Shown: positions 8,701-12,910 of the stretch, piece by piece
Layout of the letters: every line of letters starts with the position of its first letter
How positions within the stretch are numbered: position 1 is the stretch's first letter
Assembly: GCA_045612925.1 (NCBI GenBank)
Contig: JAZKZX010000074.1
Location: 1 to 18,691 of the forward strand
Direction of reading: 5' to 3'
Length of the DNA stretch: 18,691 nucleotides
Source of the DNA: UBA1189 sp045612925
GTDB taxonomy: Bacteria; Bacteroidota; Bacteroidia; Bacteroidales; Bacteroidaceae
Translations under genes and position numbers: made by a program
Notes under the pieces: model-generated
Database searches by the model: none
What the model was told of the DNA's origin: nothing
Seen by the model: the letters and a program-made list of their open reading frames with translations, nothing else

Positions 8701-9128
8701 TTTAGGTAGAGCTTTACACATACCTTTCCCTCCTTCATCTGAGTGGAAAGACGACGGAGTGTCCATTCATCCGTCTTGGTGGGCACGCCAAGCAGTAGTT
8801 GTTTTCTGAACTCCCGCGCTATTTGCATCTTGCACTGCATAGCATATTCAGCATCGGGCAGTGTGTCGTGCCTTGAATATAGACTGCGTATCAACTCCTC
8901 ATCGGGGCGGTGCATACCGATGAGCAAGCGACAGATGCGCAACTTGCGGTCATCATTTTCATAGACATAGTCACCGGGAAGAGTATCAATGTGGTCAACT
9001 ATCAAGTTCCATCCGCGAAGATTGAAATAACCGACACAGCAATCAATGCGCTTGACCCCAACATTGCTGATGATTCCTTGCAGACCGTCGGTAAACTTGA
9101 CCTCGATATTGTCATATATCCGTGCCAT
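5739..9128 (-). CDS. Phospholipase-D-like nuclease/SNF2-family DNA helicase fusion
   Basis: This 1129-residue protein joins an N-terminal PLD-type domain (HAK at 147-149 followed by GSSN at 168-171, one HKD-like half site) to a SNF2-type superfamily 2 helicase. Helicase motifs are GDVVGLGKT at 290-298 (Walker A), DESH at 362-365 (Walker B), LLTATP at 391-396 (motif III), VIVFTQF at 736-742 (motif IV), and QRAGRVDRIGQ at 828-838 (motif VI). An acidic run DDDDDSD sits at 901-907 and the last 220 residues are unrecognised. Such PLD-SNF2 proteins accompany DNA methyltransferases in restriction-like systems related to DISARM. One HKD motif would be expected to form an active site by dimerising. 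It is the first gene of the minus-strand operon and follows a leader of about 440 bases. Cutting and translocation activity are inferred from motifs. Confidence 0.92.
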   Translation of the reverse strand: MARIYDNIEVKFTDGLQGIISNVGVKRIDCCVGYFNLRGWNLIVDHIDTLPGDYVYENDDRKLRICRLLIGMHRPDEELIRSLYSRHDTLPDAEYAMQCKMQIAREFRKQLLLGVPTKTDEWTLRRLSTQMKEGKVCVKLYLKEPLHAKLYLAHRPSDNFNKIQAIMGSSNLTYSGLTKQGELNAEFADSDCAEKLANWFDDRWNDRFCLDITEELIKIIDDSWAGEEDIPPYYIYLKTAYHLSQDARNGIKEFTLSPEFKRELFDFQQTAVKIAAKNLNNDKRNGAMIGDVVGLGKTITACAIAKIYEMTFASSTLIICPANLQDMWRKYVAKYDLKADIMSMSKPIDIESARYYRLIIVDESHNLRNSNGKRYQNIRSLIEHQDSKVLLLTATPYNKDFADLSNQLRLFISEDQDLGIRPEEYIRSLGGEREFQRQHSDIHMRSIKAFEKSPYADDWNELMKLFLVRRTRTFIKENYAKTDETSQRKYLQFPDGTRSYFPERLPRAIKFKTVPGDQYSRLYSAEMIALMEELKLPRYGLIHFYDEFKATGIRAHERQIVENLSRAGQRMMGFCKSTFFKRIDSSGFAFLLTIYRHILRNAVFIYAIDNKLPLPIGDENTFPDEYMEDADMNENIFGDALDPERVIEEEELITFPKEMEVYMRKAKEYYNIITAKNNCAWIDPKYFKRTLKQQLRKDCDILLSMIALCGDWNPDTDPKLNELETLLNVTHKDDKVIVFTQFSDTANYIYKQLQRRGFKHIACATGGSKNPTDLVEHFSPKSNDKNYSLDDQHRIMIATDVLSEGQNLQDSHVITNFDLPWAIIRLIQRAGRVDRIGQEAEQIYCYSFFPADGVEEIINLRGRLNDRINENANIVGSDEVFFEGNEKNLRDMFNEKSGSLDDDDDSDVDLSSQAYQIWKNATDANPRLKEIIPSLSNVIYATKSTDELAQNGVVTYAKTHNDFDVLTWLDDKGNIISQSQKRILNAMACDANTPGIEPHDNHHDLVSQAIDTISNETTSIGGILGNRFSTRYKISNLLENYYQNPPNLFFSQENKDLLKLAIDDIYNYPLLESAKFTLGRMLKNRTGSDEIVECVLEMRKNFSLCRIEEDKGIYKDPSIICSMGIKYQS

Positions 9129-9137
9129 AGCATTAGT

Positions 9138-9150
9138 GAGGCTTTGCCTC
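9138..9150 (-). promoter_or_regulatory. Short hairpin just upstream of the helicase start codon
   Basis: GAGGC (9138-9142) and GCCTC (9146-9150) form a perfect 5-bp stem with a 3-base loop, ending ten bases before the ATG at 9128. In the leftward mRNA it lies where ribosomes would load, so it could limit translation of the first defence gene. This is inference from position. Confidence 0.3.
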
Positions 9151-9209
9151 TGCTTAGTGCAGCCACGGACTTCTACGACTGCGATTGTTTGAGTATTATT
9201 TAGTTAATA

Positions 9210-9436
9210 TATACACAAGAAAAGCGTGAAGCCCTGCACTGTTGCTTACTCGTTTCATGATTAGTGGTTCCTGGAATGACCTTATCCTATGAAACGAACA
9301 ACATGCGAAAGCCCACGCTATATGCATATACTAACACCCTAACTGTGCCCAAAGTTGCCATTGGTGTAGGGGTACACCAATGGCTGTGACACAATGAGGG
9401 CTGTATAGATATACAACCAAGGGGCACTCACCGTTG
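9210..9436 (-). ncRNA. Highly structured leader or independent small RNA upstream of the defence operon
   Basis: This stretch holds no convincing gene but several nested perfect stems. Stem A has AGCGTG 9223-9228 with CACGCT 9314-9319, GTTG 9241-9244 with CAAC 9299-9302, and CGTTTCAT 9251-9258 with ATGAAACG 9289-9296, giving a long interrupted hairpin. TATATGCATATA at 9319-9330 is a perfect palindrome. Stem B is a perfect 12-bp hairpin, 9357-9368 with 9373-9384, enclosed by GTGCCC 9345-9350 with GGGCAC 9422-9427. The promoter-like box at 9571-9578 points into it from the right. Candidate roles are a leader controlling the helicase operon or a stand-alone RNA; the long interrupted-hairpin shape is also reminiscent of 6S-type RNAs. 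The strand is chosen from the promoter. Confidence 0.45.
9357..9384. repeat. Perfect 12-bp inverted repeat with 4-base loop
   Basis: GCCATTGGTGTA (9357-9368) and TACACCAATGGC (9373-9384) are exact reverse complements separated by GGGG (CCCC in the leftward RNA). It is the most stable local element of the leader. No T-run follows on either strand, so it is not a simple terminator. Confidence 0.85.
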
Positions 9437-9564
9437 CCTTGTTTTTGACAGGATATTTGAAATTTTTCCAGGATTTCTAATCGCCAAAACCAAAGCGTAG
9501 TAAACGCCTTTCAATATGTCTTGTCGCCCACACGACACATCTTCAGGGGATGGTGGCGTGAGTG

Positions 9565-9636
9565 ACAGTGCGAAATTAGTACATTTTTTTGAGATTCGCG
9601 GCATGAATGCCGATTTTTCTCTCGGCAAGGCTTGTG
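9565..9636 (-). repeat. 72-bp direct repeat, copy 1 (promoter cassette before the defence operon leader)
   Basis: This matches 10487-10558 over 72 bases with four mismatches and no gaps. It contains a TGCCGA/TCGGCA hairpin (9609-9614 with 9623-9628), an A7 run on the minus strand, and a TAATTTCG box near its left end. It starts 18 bases to the left of the toxin-antitoxin terminator, so copy 1 opens the next leftward transcription unit. Confidence 0.9.
9571..9578 (-). promoter_or_regulatory. Bacteroidetes-type -7 box driving the defence operon leader
   Basis: On the minus strand the bases read TAATTTCG followed by CA, close to the Bacteroidetes consensus TAnnTTTG. The predicted start would be near 9563-9566, about 435 bases before the helicase ATG. 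I see no good TTG element at the -33 position, so confidence is moderate. The equivalent box before the toxin gene supports it. Confidence 0.5.
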
Positions 9637-9653
9637 TAGGGATAGGGATTAAC

Positions 9654-9686
9654 TAAAAACTCCCGACCGTTGATGTGGGTCGGGAG
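9654..9686 (-). terminator. Rho-independent terminator of the toxin-antitoxin unit
   Basis: On the minus strand CTCCCGACC (9686-9678) pairs perfectly with GGTCGGGAG (9668-9660) around a 9-base loop, followed by TTTTT (9658-9654). It lies about 50 bases after the stop codon of the 60-residue gene and isolates that unit from the defence operon downstream. Confidence 0.88.
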
Positions 9687-9738
9687 GATGTAGGGGGTTG
9701 TGTGACAAGAAGTCGAAATATATTGAGAATGCTATCGA

Positions 9739-9921
9739 CTACTGAAACATGGCATTCTCTGATATGACTTGCTTGGCGGGGATGTACTGTATTCCGTCCT
9801 TCTCTGAATACATCACGACGGTCTCGTTGCGCAATGCCTTCTCTTGCAGCATACGCTTTTCAGCCAGTTTAAGTCCGGCATCCAACTTAGCCATAAATTC
9901 TTTTACTTCCTTATCAGACAT
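9739..9921 (-). CDS. Small 60-residue partner protein (putative antitoxin) of the zeta-like toxin
   Basis: The protein is mostly charged, with a predicted helix over residues 1-30 rich in Lys and Glu, then a short segment containing VVMYSEKDGIQYIPA. I see no DNA-binding motif. It overlaps the upstream P-loop gene by 8 bases and is followed by a terminator, so the two form a tight pair. Small proteins beside zeta-like kinases are often antitoxins, though here the partner comes second rather than first. The function is inferred from this pairing only. Confidence 0.65.
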   Translation of the reverse strand: MSDKEVKEFMAKLDAGLKLAEKRMLQEKALRNETVVMYSEKDGIQYIPAKQVISENAMFQ

Positions 9922-10486
9922 AGTGCTTCATTTTATTATAAATAACTTCTGATGCTATGGTTGTGTTCATCGCTTTACCGCCTTGTGCCACGAATGTACG
10001 CGGCGTACGGCTGTTGTCATATATCATCCATAAATCTACCTCATTGGCAAAGCGTTCAAACAAGTTCTTCAATCCTGCCACATAACGTCTTCTGATGACA
10101 TCCACGGGTATGTTATGACCGCCCTTGCTCACTCGTTCGGCAACACGATTGATGGCTAACTCTGGCGACTCGAGCCAGAAGAATATGAGATGGACGAAAT
10201 AGCCTTGATGTTGAGCACGACGCACCAAATTTACATACGACTTAGTGGCTAATGTGGTTTCAATGGAAAAGGTTTCATTGGCTTCGAGCAAATCGTCTAT
10301 CCTCTGCAACATCAGTCTTCCCGCTTCAAATGCCACGCTCTCGGGATTGAAGGGCGATAGTCCTTTAGCAATCTCATCAGCATTGACAAATTCTCTACAT
10401 TCTAAGATATCGGGCAAAACGGTATATGATGCCGTTGTTTTACCCGCACCATTACATCCTGCTATTATGTAGAGATTCTTGCTCAT
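9914..10486 (-). CDS. Zeta-toxin-like P-loop kinase
   Basis: This 190-residue protein begins with a beta strand and Walker A motif GCNGAGKT at 10-17. NADEIAKGL follows near 35-43, corresponding to the zeta-toxin substrate loop, and FSIETTLA near 73-80 matches the conserved ETT/ETS segment of the family. RNA-kinase or UDP-N-acetylglucosamine kinase activity is the family role (zeta toxins phosphorylate UDP-GlcNAc and poison cell-wall synthesis); the substrate here is unknown. The N-terminal ATG at 10486 directly abuts the 72-bp repeat, whose TACCTTCG box would place transcription start only a few bases before the ATG, giving a very short or absent leader. An Arg-rich segment (VIRRRY near 129-134) lies in the lid region. 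Confidence 0.85.
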   Translation of the reverse strand: MSKNLYIIAGCNGAGKTTASYTVLPDILECREFVNADEIAKGLSPFNPESVAFEAGRLMLQRIDDLLEANETFSIETTLATKSYVNLVRRAQHQGYFVHLIFFWLESPELAINRVAERVSKGGHNIPVDVIRRRYVAGLKNLFERFANEVDLWMIYDNSRTPRTFVAQGGKAMNTTIASEVIYNKMKHYV

Positions 10487-10558
10487 ACAGTGCGAAGGTA
10501 CTACATTTTTTTGAGATTCGCGGTATGAATGCCGATTTTTCTCTCGGCAAGGCTTGTG
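10487..10558 (-). repeat. 72-bp direct repeat, copy 2 (promoter cassette of the toxin gene)
   Basis: This matches 9565-9636 at 68 of 72 positions. Its left boundary is the base next to the toxin ATG, so the repeat is the whole upstream region of the toxin gene. It carries the same TGCCGA/TCGGCA hairpin and the same A-rich tract. Confidence 0.9.
10493..10500 (-). promoter_or_regulatory. Bacteroidetes-type -7 box of the toxin-antitoxin unit
   Basis: The minus strand reads TACCTTCG followed by CA, close to TAnnTTTG. It ends only 6 bases before the toxin ATG, which would give a nearly leaderless mRNA. The two bases that vary most between the repeat copies fall inside this box (nn positions), as expected if only the consensus bases are constrained. 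Confidence 0.55.
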
Positions 10559-10576
10559 GGTTATAAAAATATTACC

Positions 10577-10584
10577 TACGTTTG
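10577..10584 (+). promoter_or_regulatory. Bacteroidetes -7 box of the gutted DUF2442-like gene
   Basis: TACGTTTG matches TAnnTTTG exactly and lies 15 bases before the ATG at 10600. The promoter seems intact although the gene it served is not. Confidence 0.55.
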
Positions 10585-10599
10585 TATAAACCTACTATT

Positions 10600-10650
10600 A
10601 TGGAGAAGTACAACATCGAAAAGATTTGGATTACCGATGATGCGGTGTGA
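10600..10650 (+). pseudogene. Remnant of a small DUF2442-like gene (16 codons left)
   Basis: After an intact promoter the frame reads MEKYNIEKIWITDDAV and then TGA. This resembles the N-terminus of small Bacteroidetes DUF2442 proteins, often the second partner in toxin-antitoxin-like pairs, which continue for about 60 more residues. Only 31 bases separate the stop from a strong terminator, so the body of the gene has been lost. An alternative is a genuine 16-residue peptide, for instance a leader peptide before an attenuator, but no gene follows on the plus strand. The family match is from memory. Confidence 0.4.
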
Positions 10651-10681
10651 TAGTCGCGACAAGTCAGGATTGCTCTTTTAT

Positions 10682-10716
10682 CCCTACTCTCATCGTTGAG
10701 GGTAGGGAATTTTTTT
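10682..10716 (+). terminator. Strong rightward terminator after the gutted gene
   Basis: CCCTACTCTCA (10682-10692) pairs with TGAGGGTAGGG (10697-10707), 11 pairs including one G-T, around a TCGT loop. A run of seven T follows (10710-10716). It is well formed and intact. Confidence 0.9.
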
Positions 10717-10769
10717 AAGTTGATGCGAAAAAGCGTTTTGTCTGGAGTAATAAAATTTGATTTTTGGCC

Positions 10770-10926
10770 TGGCAAGGATGCCATGCAATTACATTTTTAG
10801 GGGTTGGCAGTTTTTTAATATGCAAGTTAGAGTGTGCTGGTAGTAGCTAATACTCTGTGCATTACAACACTATACTTGTACAATAATCCAAAAGTAAAAA
10901 CATGCCAGGTGGCAAAAATGTAATTG
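10770..10926. repeat. Inverted-repeat element with subterminal hairpins (candidate MITE or cruciform)
   Basis: CAATTACATTTTT (10786-10798) is the exact reverse complement of AAAAATGTAATTG (10914-10926). Next to each arm sits a TGGCA/TGCCA hairpin: 10770-10774 with 10779-10783, and 10903-10907 with 10910-10914. The roughly 115 bases between the arms encode nothing I recognise. This arrangement looks like the ends of a small non-autonomous element, but no target-site duplication is obvious. Confidence 0.45.
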
Positions 10927-11001
10927 AATAGAGGCTATGGTTCCTTATCCGTGCCAGGGCAAAAATAAAAATCGTTTACTCGGTGACTGTCCCCCTTTTT
11001 C

Positions 11002-11023
11002 GGGCAGACACATCGGTCTGCCC
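11002..11023. repeat. Perfect 8-bp inverted repeat (hairpin)
   Basis: GGGCAGAC (11002-11009) pairs with GTCTGCCC (11016-11023) around a 6-base loop. It is the first of four palindromes in the gene-free stretch 10927-11285; nothing else is recognisable there. Confidence 0.7.
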
Positions 11024-11047
11024 CAAGGATGGGACCTTTTCTTGCCC

Positions 11048-11099
11048 AAGACGAGAGCTCGTCTTGCCCTACAAAAAATCTCGTGTAGGCCTAGACGAG
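11048..11099. repeat. Two adjacent palindromes sharing a GACGAG/CTCGTC core
   Basis: AAGACGA (11048-11054) pairs with TCGTCTT (11059-11065). CTCGTGTAGG (11080-11089) pairs with CCTAGACGAG (11090-11099) with one mismatch. The two units share the GACGAG sequence, so arms can also pair between them. Confidence 0.6.
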
Positions 11100-11213
11100 A
11101 AAAAATCTACAAAGGGATTTTTCGAAACGGACAGAGGCTTTTCGCCAATCGGATACAGTCAATAAATCTATTGAAAGGCTGCAATAAAATTATCGGACAA
11201 AGAGATTTTTCTC

Positions 11214-11229
11214 ATTGCAGGCCTGCAAT
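11214..11229. repeat. Perfect 16-bp palindrome
   Basis: ATTGCAGGCCTGCAAT is its own reverse complement. A related GCTGCAAT occurs upstream near 11179-11186, able to pair with its left half. A dimeric-protein binding site or a decayed repeat are both possible. Confidence 0.6.
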
Positions 11230-11285
11230 CTTTCCATTGCATGCATGTACGCCATGGGAGCTTTAGCGCCTATGCTGCTATTCTT

Positions 11286-11409
11286 GAGGAGTAAAGGAGT
11301 ATAGGAGTGAAGGAGTAAAGACGAATGTTTCTTCCGCGGACTATTGTCTACACTCCTAAGCGCAGCGTAACTCCCTTACTCCTAAACTCCTGAAACAAGC
11401 TATGAGCTA
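11286..11409. repeat. Intergenic GGAGT/ACTCC repeat, copy downstream of the permease
   Basis: The left part (11286-11323) has four GGAGT units spaced about 8 bases apart; the right part (11352-11391) has ACTCC units in the opposite sense, so the whole can form a long hairpin. A 23-base core at 11352-11374 recurs at 12849-12871 with one mismatch. The copy abuts the 3' end of the minus-strand permease gene and may work as its transcript end. Confidence 0.75.
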
Positions 11410-12645
11410 CTCAAAACGCATGGCCTTCGTGGGGTGGATGCGGGATATGAGTCCCGAGGGGATGAGGAGGACAAGGGCTGAGAGGATGAACATGACGATG
11501 TTGATCGTGATGATGAAGCCCCAGTTGAAGGTGATGGGCACGGTGTCGAGGTAGTAGTTCTTGGGGTCGAGGGTGATGAGTCCTGTGAACTTCTGCGCTG
11601 CACATAATCCTAAACCTATGACATTGCCCCAGAACATGCCCTTGCATACGATGAGCAGGGCAAAACGGAGGAAGATGCTGCGCACCGAGGCATTGCTGGC
11701 GCCCAAGGCCTTGAGCACGCCGATAAACTGGGTACGCTCGAGGATGAGTATGAGCAATCCGGAGATCATCGTGAAGGCTGCCACACCAATCATCAGGGAG
11801 AGGATGAGCCATACATTCATATCCAGGACATCGAGCCATGCAAACAGGCCGGGGTTGATGTCGATGACAGATTGTACGAAGTACTCCTCACCGTAGCAGT
11901 CTTCGGTGCGGTCGAGCAGAGAGCCCAACTCCCAGTTCATGGGCTCTACCTTTCCGAAGTTAGCAAGCATGATCTCTACGCCAGTGACCTGATCGGGCTC
12001 CCAGCGGTTGAGGGCCTGCACGGCCTTGAGGTCGGTGAGCACAAAGAGACGGTCGTACTCGGCAAAGCCTGTTTCATAGATGCCTGCCACGGTGTAGCGT
12101 CGAGCACGCAGCGTGCCTTGCAGGAAGTAGGAGTCGACCTTATCACCTACGGAGAGCTGCAACTTATCGGCAATCTCGCGAGAGATGACAATCTTATTTG
12201 ATATGGTGCTGGCTGAAAACTGAGGTATCTCACCCTCCTTGAGATGATGCTCGAAGAATGAGAGGTCGTAGTCCTCTCCCACCCCTTTGAGCATGTATCC
12301 CATGAAGTCATTGTCGGTGCGGAACACACCCGGCTTGGACACATAGGGGTGCACATGGGCTATCTCGTCGAAGCGGCTTAATGTATTAAACAATGCCGAG
12401 TCTGCGGCGATGGGCTGCGCATCGAAGGATTGGCCGGCATCGTAGTTGCTAATATGCAGATGCGAGCCAAACCCTACGGCCTTGGCACGCACCTCATACT
12501 TGAAGCCAAAAGATATGGCTATGGTCACCAACATCACCGCCAAGCCCAAAGCGACGCCGGCTTGGGCTATGAGCACGGCAGGGCGCGACACCTTGCGGCT
12601 GCCTTGTTCGTTCTTATATAGGCGACGAGCGATGAATGATTCCAT
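11407..12645 (-). CDS. LolC/LolE-type ABC transporter permease (FtsX-like family)
   Basis: This 412-residue inner-membrane protein has the 4-segment MacB/FtsX/LolE layout: a first helix at about 24-48, a periplasmic domain at about 50-275, and three further helices at about 277-302, 325-350 and 375-400. After the second helix comes LERTQFIGVLKALGAS (302-317), the conserved coupling segment of FtsX-like permeases that touches the ATPase. In Gram-negative bacteria such permeases release lipoproteins from the inner membrane to the Lol pathway, powered by LolD. No ATPase gene is in the window. The N-terminal FIARRLY start fits LolC/E proteins. The specific Lol role is inferred from family; a MacB-like export role is less likely given the length. 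Confidence 0.85.
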   Translation of the reverse strand: MESFIARRLYKNEQGSRKVSRPAVLIAQAGVALGLAVMLVTIAISFGFKYEVRAKAVGFGSHLHISNYDAGQSFDAQPIAADSALFNTLSRFDEIAHVHPYVSKPGVFRTDNDFMGYMLKGVGEDYDLSFFEHHLKEGEIPQFSASTISNKIVISREIADKLQLSVGDKVDSYFLQGTLRARRYTVAGIYETGFAEYDRLFVLTDLKAVQALNRWEPDQVTGVEIMLANFGKVEPMNWELGSLLDRTEDCYGEEYFVQSVIDINPGLFAWLDVLDMNVWLILSLMIGVAAFTMISGLLILILERTQFIGVLKALGASNASVRSIFLRFALLIVCKGMFWGNVIGLGLCAAQKFTGLITLDPKNYYLDTVPITFNWGFIITINIVMFILSALVLLIPSGLISRIHPTKAMRFE

Positions 12646-12672
12646 GTCTTTGGGGCTATGAGTAGTGATTTA

Positions 12673-12694
12673 GCGGCTCTGCCGCGGTTTTTTT
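12673..12694 (+). terminator. Small GC hairpin followed by seven T
   Basis: GCGGC (12673-12677) pairs with GCCGC (12681-12685), and T7 follows at 12688-12694. It has the form of a weak rightward terminator, though no plus-strand gene precedes it. For the permease mRNA it would be a hairpin in the 5' region. Confidence 0.3.
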
Positions 12695-12900
12695 AGGAGT
12701 ATAGGAGTCGAGGAGTATAGACGATACTTTTGACTATGATAAATCTCTGCTCTCGCGTAATTGCGGTATTAACTGTGTTGATACCGCGATGCTCGGCATA
12801 GATTAAGCAAGCTTATCTCTGCTCTCGCGTAATTGCGGTATTGTCCAAACTCCTAAGCGGAGCGTAACTCCTAAACTTCTAAACTCCAGTAATGAGCTAT
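12695..12900. repeat. Intergenic GGAGT/ACTCC repeat, expanded copy downstream of the aminotransferase
   Basis: GGAGT units at 12696-12715 and ACTCC units at 12849-12887 match the copy at 11286-11409 in order and orientation, including the AGACGA after the GGAGT units and ATGAGCTA at the end. Between them lie about 125 bases absent from the other copy. Like that copy, it sits directly 3' of a minus-strand gene. Confidence 0.75.
12743..12842. repeat. 28-bp direct repeat pair, 72-base period
   Basis: Bases 12743-12770 and 12815-12842 are identical over 28 positions. The spacer holds ATACCGC (12781-12787), the reverse complement of GCGGTAT inside the first repeat. This tandem-like duplication explains the larger size of this intergenic copy. 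Confidence 0.85.
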
Positions 12901-12910
12901 GGGCTCCTTA

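Noticed and set aside
9223..9319. Invertible promoter flanked by inverted repeats
   Set aside because: The inner segment is only 30 bases and carries no TAnnTTTG box in either direction; an RNA hairpin explains the symmetry better.
9428..9628. 66-codon minus-strand ORF overlapping the first 72-bp repeat
   Set aside because: Its start codon lies upstream of the predicted -7 box at 9571-9578, and its first 20 codons are simply the repeat. No recognisable protein features.
9565..10558. CRISPR array based on the 72-bp repeats
   Set aside because: Only two copies, 922 bases apart, with genes between them and no cas genes in the window.
10487..10558. Insertion-sequence ends flanking the toxin unit
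   Set aside because: The repeats are direct, there is no transposase, and the second copy functions as the toxin promoter region.
10572..10784. 70-codon minus-strand ORF
   Set aside because: It runs antisense across the gutted gene and its terminator, has no plausible promoter, and looks like chance.
10937..11266. 109-codon plus-strand ORF
   Set aside because: It is made of the palindrome cluster read as codons, has odd composition and no family resemblance.
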